Positions 47,157 through 58,800 of a DNA stretch of 64,000 nt are shown piece after piece. Both the position numbers and the translations under genes were made by a program. How positions within the stretch are numbered: the first letter of the stretch is position 1; each line of letters opens with the position of its first letter. The notes beneath the pieces are model-generated. The model did not search any database and was not told the origin of the DNA. It was given only the letters and a program-made list of their open reading frames with translations. Source of the DNA: Drosophila miranda (lineage: Eukaryota; Arthropoda; Insecta; Diptera; Drosophilidae); the NCBI RefSeq assembly GCF_003369915.1, contig NC_046676.1, positions 7,409,501-7,473,500 on the forward strand. The letters run 5' to 3'.

Positions 47157-48259
47157 GGGACATCCGTGAGTCACATTGAAGGGTTTGGGATAATTGGGAA
47201 TGGAATGGGAACGGAACAGAACGGAACCGCCGCTTATGATAGAAATGTAAGGAATTTGTACGAGTTTTTTTTGTCAAGCCGGAACCCCAAGATTTCGGGT
47301 ATTTTTGGAAACACGTTTTGATGCTGGCACTTGGAGCGAAGCGACCGATTTGAAGTGATTTAGCGGGGGTTTTATCTGCATGTTTAGAGCTAAATGTTGT
47401 GTATTTTTCGAGCCCACATTTTCATAGATATACTCTCACCTAGAATGCCCAATCTCAGTCTCAGCCGACCATTGTTCCTAGACCAATAGCTGTGTAACTT
47501 AAAAGGTCTCAAAGGCCGATCCCCAGTCTCTTAGATACCTTTACACTCGTCCCACCCAGTGGGGCATCGACGAAACTGTCCTGTCTGTACCTTACTCCTC
47601 CATAATGAGAACATACCATTCTTTGGTATGTCTGTTGACTCCGTAGCACATTCCAGGTAAATACCAACCAAAAAGCAATAGTTTTTGGCTGTAATCGAGT
47701 CCAAATCAAATGCCTGTTGCATAAATGCTCACACTAAGCACCAACCGAATTGTACTTAATGTTTTTATGGATTTGTTCACAATAAAACAAAACACTTTAC
47801 TGCACCAAATAGGAGGAGAGGGTAATTTATTCAATCGACTTTACTTCTTCGTTTTGTCCACCAGCAATTCAATTCAAATTTTAATCTGTTACGTGTGCAA
47901 TACTCGGAAAAAATTTGTGGTCATTGTGTGAAAATTACTTTTTATCGATACAATAAATGGAGAATAAATGTGTTCGAAGGCGTTTTCTTTCCCAATTTAC
48001 TTGTGGTTGTTCGATTTCTACTGTATAAGTTTGTATGTCGATGCCAGGGGCCAAGTAAACGGAAATTGTCCAATGCCTAAAGGGCATTTCCTGTGCCTCA
48101 GCTGACACTTGCAGTGCCCTTGGAATTGGGCCCAGCTTTAATTATCCAAAGTGGCCCGGAAGGTAGGAGAAGATGTAAATAGATGTGCTCTTTAACGTTT
48201 AAACAATATGTGCTACGAGTTTTTCCTTTCAGTTACTGCCAAGGGCAACTACGGACTAG
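47157..48259. other. Drep3 3' UTR and intergenic DNA
   Basis: No coding exon recognised. A pyrimidine tract plus AG at 48222-48230, 30 bp before the next ATG, may be the acceptor of a 5' UTR exon of the following gene. Confidence 0.5.
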
Positions 48260-48516
48260 ATGGGCTTCATCAAATTTGTCGAAAAGAGCATGTTTAATGG
48301 ACACAATTGCGATCCAAAACAGTGGACTGCAACGGCCAGCAGTAGCATTGATTCGGCGTCCAGTGAGAGTAAGGTACGTTTATATCGGATAGAAGCCTGC
48401 AAAGAAGCCTGAAAAGCAACATTCCCAGGATTTTTTGCGAGTTCCTGAATCAGGCGTCAGAGCCAACCTGGTCAGCTCATCTACTGTGAGCATCTCAGTG
48501 GAAGTCCGACAGATTG
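48260..48516 (+). CDS. First two coding exons of an unidentified plus-strand gene (5' end only)
   Basis: Exon 1 (48260-48373, 38 codons) starts with MGFIKFVEKSMFNGHNCDPK, ends in SASSESK and is followed by a strong donor (GTACGT). A 55-bp intron leads to exon 2 (48429-48516: DFLRVPESGVRANLVSSSTV, ending EVRQIG) with a strong donor GTAAGC. A TAG directly precedes the ATG in frame, which supports this start. Small intron size, phase agreement and composition argue for a real gene. No later exon is identified; it may continue far to the right across the minus-strand dehydrogenase gene or beyond the window. Family not recognised. Confidence 0.55.
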
Positions 48517-49840
48517 GTAAGCCAAATACAACAGCTCTGGGAAACGGAAGGCGCCGACAGAGACAAAGGATGTTACGAGGAAAATAGAAACGATGAGGAC
48601 CGGAGACCAGAGACCCGAGGCCGGAGCAGCTGGAATGTTGACAGATAAATGCAGACAGAGAGACGGAATCACACATAGAACCTTTGGTCTGTGTCTTATA
48701 GTGGCTAGTAGGGAATTATGTTCCCGGGTTTATCTGTGTGTTTGAGCTAACCAACTCATTTCCCAGGCAACTTTTGTGCTTTTTGTTCGTTCAGTTGGTA
48801 TTCTTTCGCAAAAGTTCGAACATGCGGCGGATGCCATCTGGGAGGCGGATTGGGAGTAGCTGCCAGCTGTGGTTTACATTAGCAACTATGAGAGATTTAT
48901 GCACGAGTTATGCGCTTCTGGGTACCCTACAAACTCCCTATAAACTCCTTCGCTATGGCTCCATAGCTGCCCATTGAGCTGTCGGGGGACGGGGACTGGC
49001 TGGCAGCACCTGAGCTCCCCTCATACTCGTTTCGAATCACATGCATTCAAAATTTATAGAATTTATTTGTGTCTGCTTTCCAGTGCTTCTGACAGTGCAC
49101 TTAAGCTTAGTCCCGGCTGGGATGTGGGGGAATGATGAGCAGGAGCTGGAGCGGGAACTGGAGGCATGTCTAATGCCGTTGAGTGGAATGGCATGATGTC
49201 TGGATTGAGCAGATCAAACCATCGTCTCATTGGAGAGGCAGCACTCAACCAACGGCAAACAGAAGCAATTAATGCTTAAAGGGTGCTCCCAAGAATGGGG
49301 AGGAGGTGGTAATATGACATTTTCTACAAATCAAACAATGTTCCACTTCATTGGATTGCTTGTCCGACTAATTCCTCAACCAACAGACCAAAAGAATGAA
49401 ACACTAAGAAATGATTCTTGTCCAGCTGTTCGTGTTCACATTTTCCAGGAACATCCGTTAGAATTCAGGTAAAATTCATGGTTTACTCGTTTTGTTTTCA
49501 TTTTACTTTTTCTTTTACGTTTTCTTATCATTCATCGTTTCACAATTCGTTCTAGCAACTAAGGATAATAACATTATGCAGATACGCGGGAAATTGCAAT
49601 AAATTGAGAATAATTATCAAAATAATCGGGGAAAAAACATAGCTAAATGCTCATTGACGACCGTCAGCGCTCCTCCTCTGACAGTTTTCTTATAAATGCC
49701 CTATACAAAAGGGAGCCACGAGGGAGCCACGAGGGACATGGCACAAGGGACATAAGCAATCAATAGTATTCCAAGGGGCGGCTGGTCGGGGCTGGCATGG
49801 GGATGAGGCTGGGGTGTCGAGGTGTCTGGGTGTTCTCGGA
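48517..49840. other. Region between the unidentified gene start and the dehydrogenase 3' end
   Basis: Probably intron of the plus-strand gene and 3' UTR of the minus-strand one. A tiny acceptor/donor pair around 49449-49468 could be a microexon, but this is weak. Near 49715 a GAGGGAGCCAC unit is doubled. Confidence 0.4.
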
Positions 49841-52800
49841 TCAGTAGACGAACTTCTTCTGCTCGCCGTATACCGACTCGTACAGAGAGGGGGCCAGGTG
49901 CTCGGCCAGGAAGATCTGCAGCTTTTCCTTGGCCGTCACGGGCGTGTAGCGGGCCATGGGGAAGGTCCTGGTCACAGCGTCGATGAGGACACGCAGCGTG
50001 GGCTGGATATCGGCGGCCTGTGGAGGGGGATTAAATGCTCGTTAGCTCTCGGACACGTCGGGCACTGCTGTGCGGCCCCTCACCTCGCGGGAATACTTCT
50101 CCACCGACGTCATGGCCGCCTCGTAGTAATCCTCGCCGTAGGTCTTCTTCTGCTCCGACGATAGCTGGTTCCACATTTGCTTGGCCTTCAAGGAGACGCA
50201 AGGAGAGTTAATGAGTTCCTAGTTCTGCCAGTTCCCCCGCTTCGACATGGTTATGGTATCGTAAAAAACTAAAAGCATGGCAAGGCTGCTCTGGCTGCAT
50301 GGCCTCCGCTTTTGCCGCTGCCTCTGCCAAGCCATTAAGAGGGGAAGCATCGAATGCTCACCTGGTCGCGGAGTTCCGTCTCGTTCAGCCAGCCGTTGCC
50401 GGGAGCGAACTCTCCCGCCGCCACCACAGACACATCCACGCCTCGTGTGCGCATCTCCTGGCGCAGGCAGGCGGCAAAACAGTCGACGGCAGCCTGGGTG
50501 GCGCACTGGATGCCACGCACGGGCGATGGGACGCGGTTCAGGCCGGAGGTGAGGAACACCACGCGTCCATGGGCACGACGGACCAGCGGCAGGAAGATTT
50601 GAGTGAGGCGAGCGGCTCCTGCAAGGGTAACGGAACGGCACGGGTCAGTACTGAGTACCGGAAAACTCCTGTTCAGTGGCGCCCCCACTCACCGAGTAGA
50701 TTGAGATCCAAGCTTTTGCGCAGCACCGCGAATGGAATCCACTCGAGCTCTCCCAAAGCTATCCAGTGGGCGCAGTGCACCACAGCCCACAGTCCTTGGG
50801 CGCCGTGCGGCAGGTGCTGTGACACAAAGTGGGCAGCCTCCAAAAGCTGCCGATAAGTGTTGTAATGTGGAGCGGAGTTTAGCTAAAAGCTTCGTGGGGA
50901 AAAGCTATCAAAAGCCGTGTGCAGACTTACGGTTTTCTCCGACGTAACGTCCAAGTGCAGAAGCTTCATGCGGCCGGAGGTCTCCTCCTTGAGAATGCCA
51001 GCCTCGTCCGACTCCTCGATGGGGGTGTTGAAGCCGGCGTAGATGGTGAAGCCCAGATCGTCCAGTTTCTTGGCCAAGTACCACGCCAGCGGGGCCTCGC
51101 AGCCGGTGATTAGCACGCCCTTGCCCGAAGCCGACACCTGAAGAAACGGGCGAAATGGAAGGAAAAGGTGAATGATTCGTGGTTGTTCAACCCTTTGACG
51201 GTCACCGAGACAGTCACTTAATTTATGTTCAATAACTTTAATACCAATTACTCATCTCCTGTACTGTGTGTGGGTGGGTGGGGGTTGGTTGGTTTTTGGA
51301 TGCGGTGCTTCTCGTCTTTCAGTGCATACTTGAGGGAGGGCGTCATGTTAGATGTTTGACCTTTAGTCCAGCCAAAAATGTCTTTGTTAGGCTCAAAGTT
51401 TGGCCACTCATTAAGGCTACTTAAAAGTCATGTCGTGTCAACTGGGCTTAACGACTTTCTGCTCTTCAAAAATGGCTATTTTTGGGCGAATTTCGAGAGC
51501 AGAACATAGTCGACACCGAATGCGTGGATATTTGTCTAACTTCAGCTCTGACCCACTGATGGCAGACAGTCGACAGTCGACAGTCCAGGAAGACGTGTGC
51601 TCACTGATACTTCCGCCTCAGACACGCGCCAATCTACTCCACCAGCACCACTCCACCTCCACCTCCAGCTCAACCTCCAGCTCAACCTCCAGCTCAACAA
51701 CCTTCCCCCTCCTTGGTTCTGGATCTGTCAGTCAACGCGCCTGCGGTAGTGCTGGTGTCATAACTCATCATGCCATTAACCAATGGAGCTGCCCAGACTA
51801 TTGGCTGGCTCGGGCTGGGTCTCGGGCTCGAGTGGGCGTCTGGGTGGGTCTTCAGAGTGCGTCAGCCGGTCTCGAGGGGAAAGTGGAAATGGAAGTGGAT
51901 GTGGAAGTAGAAGTAGAAGTAGAACTATAGATGGCTACTCATTGTTCGGGCTATCAAACTGTTATAAAGTGCTCGTAAAATTGTTAAAAAATGAGAAGAT
52001 TCGGAGAAAAGGAGGCGGCACGGGGCACGGGGCACGGGGCACGGGGCAGCAGCAGTGGCAGTCGAGAGTCGGCGTGTGGGGGGTGTGTATTATTATTGGC
52101 CGTGCTGTTGACACCCATTAAGACTGGCCGACATTTTATTGTGGCCATAAGTGTTTGGCTTATCGAAATCTGTTGGCCGTTCTTTGGCGTTAATAAAAAT
52201 AAAACTATTCACTCCTTCCCTTCCCCTCTCCCATACGCCCCAATCACTTCTCTTCTCTACGTATCTCTAGCCAACTTTACGACAAGTATTCTTTCGTGGA
52301 GTTTTTATGCGAATTTACTTCATAATACTCTTGCATATATCGCTGGATGGCGGTAATCGCGTTCCCTGCTTTTTCCTGGCACCCCAATTTATGGCGGTGC
52401 TGCAGAAATGACTTTAAACTTGGCTGCAAGTAAAAACCATCCGCAATTAAAATTCAGCATGGAAAAAGAGCAGATAAAACCGAAGGAACTGAGAAAGAGA
52501 CTAAAAACCCAGCAACGAAATGCTTAGAGTCAATTAAACTGCATTGAGAGTATGGCCTGGAGACTGCTGATAGCCTGAAGCATGGACAAGGCGCAAGAGG
52601 CAAAGGCAAAGGGCCACAGCTTGTGCAAGGGGAAACCCGATAGAAAAACATAGCATTGGGTTCACTTGGAAAAGTTCTCGACCAAGAAACAGTTGTGCTT
52701 CAAGGGAAACTCTTGACCAAGAACTTATTAAAATTTTTGAAAATTGGTCAAAGGCAAGAGGGCGTCATATTCCAGCAGGATAATCCTTTGGAGTCTGCTA

Positions 52801-55800
52801 AATTAGTCCAAGCCAAGAGGATTATGTTACATTGAACTAAGTCGAATTGCGGCGAAACTTGAGAGCTCTATTAGGGAAATGTGCTGTGAATTGTCGTCAG
52901 ATGCCGTTCGTTCCTGCCCCCCTTTGTGGCCGCTCGGCCTTGCCGCTTGTGTAAAATTTCAACAGCTTTTCGTGTGAACAGGTGAAAGAGCAAAGCAAAG
53001 CAAAGCAAAGGAAAGGAAACGAAAGGAGTACTGCACGTCGCAAGCCGTCCAAAGAAACTTTGCCGAGCGCAGGGGCAACGTGCAGGGATAAAAAAAAAAC
53101 CGACCCCTTGACACTAGCACCTGCCACCTAACTTCGGCCTCATGCCTCATGCCTCATGCCACCTGTCTTCGTCTAACACTCCCTCTCTGCGGTCATGTCG
53201 TGTCTGCCAGCACGTCGGCTTGTGGTTTTTTTAAACTGTTCCCAAAATAGAAGCAAACGTGCATGCACCGAAATAGATTCAAGCAAATTCACAAGGAACG
53301 CGAGTGAGACTGCAGCGGCTTAGCCCTGGGGCATGTCAGTCACCTTCATTTGAACGAGTTGCTTGTGGAGGAAGAGCGAAATGCGAACGATTGGCTGAGC
53401 GGAAATGGGACTTTTCCACATTTTTCCGAGCATGGGAAGCGAGCAAGTCAATGAAGAGGCACACACAGAGGGGCCCTCCTCCTGCTTCTGCTCCCAGTTT
53501 AGCGATTTAAATGCATCCTTTATTGCATTTTAATTGCAATTGCAACTGCGATGGGAAGTAGAAGTGCTAGCGGAAGATTTATGCCACAGGCCGTGAGCAG
53601 CAGGTGCCGCCACCCAAAGCGGACCATTTTCCGCACACTTTTAGCCGAATCTGATGAATTGCAGTGGGGCACGCGATTTGCCTGCACTGGCACTAGCACT
53701 GGTACTGGTACTGGCACTAGCACTCGCACGCGCCGCCGCTTTCCTCGCCACAGGCTCATTAAATTTGGCTTACGTATACTGGGGGCGTATACGTAATATT
53801 TATATAATGCATTATGCTGGCAGGAAAAACTTGGAGCTGGCCAAGGCAGGGCCAAGCCAGAGGGGCGACGGGGCAGACTGGCAGGTTAATGTGTAAACTG
53901 CAACAAGTTAGCAGCACTTTCAGAGCCACAGAGGAGCGGTGGACAGTGCCTCCTCCGTTTGTGTGGGCGAGCGGAAAACGGAAAAGTAATGCGTGTAAAA
54001 AGTAAACAACAATAGGGAGGAACTTTCCGGGAAAGCATGTGCGCCTTCATTTGCGAGAATAAACTTATGACAAGCTCGGGGAGCCCGGGGAGTTCGGGGA
54101 TTGGAGACCTAGTCCAGGCAGTCGCACTACTCGCCGGGTATTATGACCATGAAGATAATGCGAGAGTGTCCGGCAGGGGAATTGCGTGGGCTTGTGACTG
54201 TGGGACTGTTGGACTGTTGGAAATGTGCATAAACATTACTCGGGATGTAAGTAAAGACATTGAAAAATGAAAGAACTATTCCTGTTCCTGGGTCATACAA
54301 TAAATTCATGCTTAGACTCCCGATAAAGGGGGATGAGCTAGTAGAGCGACAAACCGAAAGCTGAGTATAGATTTTCACAGTCAAATGTATTATCTTGTTT
54401 GTATGCCTGCTATCATTTGTACTTTCTATTCGGTCGCTATTTTGCTTTCCCTTTCACCAGGCAGACACATAAACCTCCTTAGAAGACGCGACATGCTTGA
54501 CCGCTCGAGAGCTCTCGAATAAATCTACATAAGCATAACGCAGGGAGCTTGAAAGTGGGGAAGATGGAGATATAGATGTGGCGGTGTACGAGTTGAAGTG
54601 AAAAATGGCGAACAAACCGCATACAAATTGTCCCCACTGTTCTCGCCTCCTACACCACCACCTCCTTCTCCTCACCTTAGCACTCCTCTCACTGTCCTCC
54701 TCTGAATAAGGCGACGAAATGTGGCAAAAAACAGAGAGAGAAGAGAAGCCAAAAAATGGAAAACAAAGGGAAGCACGCACACGCATGCACGCATATTAAA
54801 TCAGTGACTAAAAATAGCCAGAAATGGGCAGGAAAGCCGGAGGGCCGCAGTGCCGGAGCGCCGGAGGGCATATGTACATATATAAAATCATATAAATTAA
54901 CTGAAAAATATTTGGCCAAGAGGGCAAATGAGTACAAATGACAGCAGGACGAGCATCGAGGGGCGGCGATCGCCAAAAGTCATTGAACGTATTAGGCAGT
55001 AATAAATTAATTAACCGAAAAGTTAAAAACCATTTCTGTGTTTTGCTTTCCGCACGCTCGCAGACACAGACACAGGCAGAGAAAGACAGAGAGGGAGAGA
55101 GAAATATACATAGATAGATAGAGTGGCTAGGTAAAAGCACGCACGTATTCTTTCTGGCGTGTGGCTGTCAGGTCCTCTAGCAACTTCACGCCATCCGCAG
55201 AGGACGACGTCAGCATTAAAGGCTTTTCGCATTGCGCATACGATGCGGTGTACAGAGCGAAACGAACCGAAAGGCAAGGAATGCCATGGAATAGAATAGA
55301 ACGGTCTGGCCAATTTGCAGCTTGTTCGCTGACTTCCCCGTGTATGAGTGCGAGACTCTGTGCCCCTGTGTATCTGTGTGTGACTCCGGCAACACGCAAA
55401 GCTTTGACTTTGTGCCGTGCCAGCCATTATGGTAGCTCAGCATGTGTGCGGACTTTTATGTGCGATTGTTTAAACATCTCCCCTCTCATCCCTTCTTATT
55501 CATCTCCATCTCGTAGCCAGAGCGTGCCGGTATGCCAATTTATATATATTTAATTCAATTGTGATTGTATTGGGTCTGCAAGTGATGCCCCTGGCATTTG
55601 AAGTTAATTAAAATGTAGTGCATGGGTTTGAATAGAGAGATTCTCGTACCACTCGTAGAGCAGTAAAGCAGCGCCAGTGCTAACGCTAACCAGAAGATGA
55701 GTTTTCGAATGGATACTACTGGAGCTACTTCAAATGTCAAATGTACGAATAAGGATCGAAGTGGTTGCACAACTGCGGCCAGGACTGGGACCAGGACTAC

Positions 55801-58800
55801 CAATCAAGCAGTGGGTGATTTGCCATCTGGTCGACCCCTGACCTTTTGCTGAACCGTGCATGATGCATACGAGCACGGTGGATGCACGGTGGATGCACGG
55901 CTGCGTCATGTGCAATTGGTTTTTAATTTAACTAAAATGCGCAGCAAAACTGAGTCAACTGGAAAGGCAATGGCAACGGCAAAGGCACAGCACAGCACAG
56001 CACAGCACAGCACAGCACAGCACAGCACAGCTCCGCTCCTGCGGTCGAAAGAGATGTTTTCCTTGGTGGCGGAAAGTTGTCAAGGCGTTTTAATGGCGTG
56101 CAATTCTAAGAAACGCAATGCGCGTAGATGGTGGCCACATGAGCCATGTCCTGATGTCCTTCATTGCCCGCCATTGTCAGGCCGGGCACGCCATTGCCAT
56201 TTCTGAATGTCCTCTGTGCTCGTATGCGCATGTGTGTGTGAGTGTGTGAATGTGTGGTTGTGTGAATCAACAGGCCACGCGCGGGGCCATAAAACTCCAA
56301 GTGAACAGAAACAGATACACAGAGACACAGAAAAGCAGAAGTGAGGACACAGAGAGGCAGAGGGGGCTAGCGAAACTTTTCCCATAATGACTTTTTATGG
56401 TGTATGTGTGTGTGTGTTGTGTGTTTTTGTTCAAGAGAGAGACAATGCTGCAGAGGAAAGGACAGAGGACAGTGGAGTTGGGACAAGGAGCAGCCTTTTA
56501 TATAGCCTTCAGTTGCCTCAGTGCATTGACGCTCCCCAATGGACTCCGGACTCGCATCTTCTCCTAATTGAGAGTGCAGTCTCTCTTTCTCGTTCTCTTT
56601 CCGTTGACAAAGCTATCCCTTCCTCCGTCCCTTTGTGTGTGGCCATTTTTTCGGTTAACAGCTCACAAATCAGCGTAAAATTTGTCTATAGCAGAAGTTT
56701 TATGAAGCTGTAAAGGCCACAAAGTGTGCAGAGGAAATGAACACTTATGGATAGCAAAAACCAACAGGAAAAGGGTTTGCTTGGCAATGAACTAGCTCCA
56801 ACATCCATTAGGCCACCAGTGCGCCTTTCAGCTGCTGCAAAAACTTGGTCCGCCCTTTCTACGTTCAGAAATATGTATGTATCTTCCACTTGCGTCTCGA
56901 GTGGCAAGTGCCACTGGCTCATGGCATTAGCGAAACCGATACGATTTCTTCTCGGATCAACTCCGACATCACCTGGGGCTCCTCCGGCTGGTAGAACTTT
57001 ATCTATGCCATCCGCCGAAGCACCGAGCTGCACAAGTATAAGTATGTGGGCGCGGAGCCTTCAATTGTATGGAAATACTTGCACTTATTGTAGACGTAGG
57101 TGTAGATGTTGTGTTGTTGCCGCTGTTCCGTTGCTTCGCGACTGCTCATTAGGGTTGCCAAGACAAAGCTATTAATTCAATTAGTTACATTCTCTTCTGG
57201 CGGGTCCCGAAGAGACTCTGACTCCCCAGCGAACATGTCGTCTATGGCTGCGGAAACCCCCTTTGCGCCATGCAGTAGGGGAATGGGCCAACCCAACGCT
57301 TAATTATGCATATTACGTAAAGTGTAATTGCAACTGCAACGCAATAAAACCGACACTGACACCAACACCGAAATAGAAACCAACATTCCGAGTGTCCCAG
57401 GAACAGACCCGGAGATGGGGATGGGCATTTCAGTGCATTATTAGACCTGGCAGATTGTTGATCATTTAATTAGTAGACATTTACGTTTCATTGCACCCAA
57501 TTTGAGCCGTCAACAGCTGCCTCTAGTCTCACCCATCCATCCATCCGTCCACCCATCCGTCCATGCCAGCCCCTTCGTCGGGATATCTGTGCGTGCGTGT
57601 AATTTAATTTGACTGTCGTGACATAAAAATGAAATGCACAACGTGATGTGCAACGCTAAACAGAGAGCCAACAGGGAGGGGGAGAGCCCCCAACGACCTA
57701 AAACAGGCCACGTCAGCGAACCTCATTGGCCAGGCCAGGCCGAGGGCCATCGAAAGCCACATTTCTCCATATATGAGTATGCACACAGGAACGCCCACAC
57801 ATGAACAAAAATGCGGCTTGAATGTATATGAGTATGTTTTCAGCAAATAATTGAACGAATATGTAAATGGAAAGTGGAGGCTTTCCTGGCCAGAAACACA
57901 AATCCTGATCGGGATAAAGGTCCATCCAGATCGAGGGGTAAACTAATCAAACGCCAAGTTTTCTTTACTCACAGAAGACCAAAGAGAAATGTTTTCACCG
58001 GGAAAAACTTGGTAGGGCAAATACTACACGGAAGTTCCCTAGAAACGAACGTCATCGTATCTGGTTAATTAGATAAGCGATTTTGTAGTAACTCTCCTTG
58101 GAGCTTGTAGAAAAGTTTAAATCCCTGTCCCTTGAAATACAAATACATACATACATTTAAGCATTCTTTAGTACCTATAATATTAACAGCAGTGTCTCTT
58201 ACGGGGAGTGGAAAATGCAAATGAGCTGCTCGTCTTGCCACCTGCTGGGACTGCATCTGCTGCTGCTACTGTTAATTATGCTGCAGTCATGCTTATTACC
58301 TTAATTATTGGGTGGAGTGTGTGATGTTCCAGTTCCAGCGATACGCTGCCTACGTGTCCTGGACGTGACCTTTACGCGTAATTTCCGGGCAGCAAAGGGG
58401 GCCTGTCAGGTGCATTCCCAGCTCCGGATTGCTCCTGCTAGTTAAACCAAATAGAGTGCACCCATATTTAAATTATCCACCACCATCCATATACGTAGGT
58501 ACATCTGAACGTACGTATCAGCGGAAAAACGGTGTGAAAACATCGAAATATCATGGCATTATTGCTGTCCATTGTGTAAAGAAGTGGAGGGCGTCCGCAA
58601 TCAGATAGGAGAACGAGAGAACGATGAACAATCAACATTTTCCACATCCCTGGCGTACAAATCCTCGTGTGTACATATGTAACCGTGGAGTTCCGCTTAA
58701 ACCAGCTTTACAGAAGAGTGAGAGGGAATTGCGGTGGAGGCATCCACGCGAGTGACTATTTAAGGGCTTTTCTTTAATTTATTTTAAGCGATTTTATTAA

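Noticed and set aside
49449-49468. 20-base microexon of the unidentified plus-strand gene
   Set aside because: Acceptor and donor are present and in phase, but 20 bases cannot be separated from chance without RNA.
51430-51930. 166-residue plus-strand ORF with a Ser/Thr run
   Set aside because: Its Ser/Thr run and Glu/Val tail are simple repeats; there are no splice sites or family resemblance, and it lies in an intron of the opposite strand.
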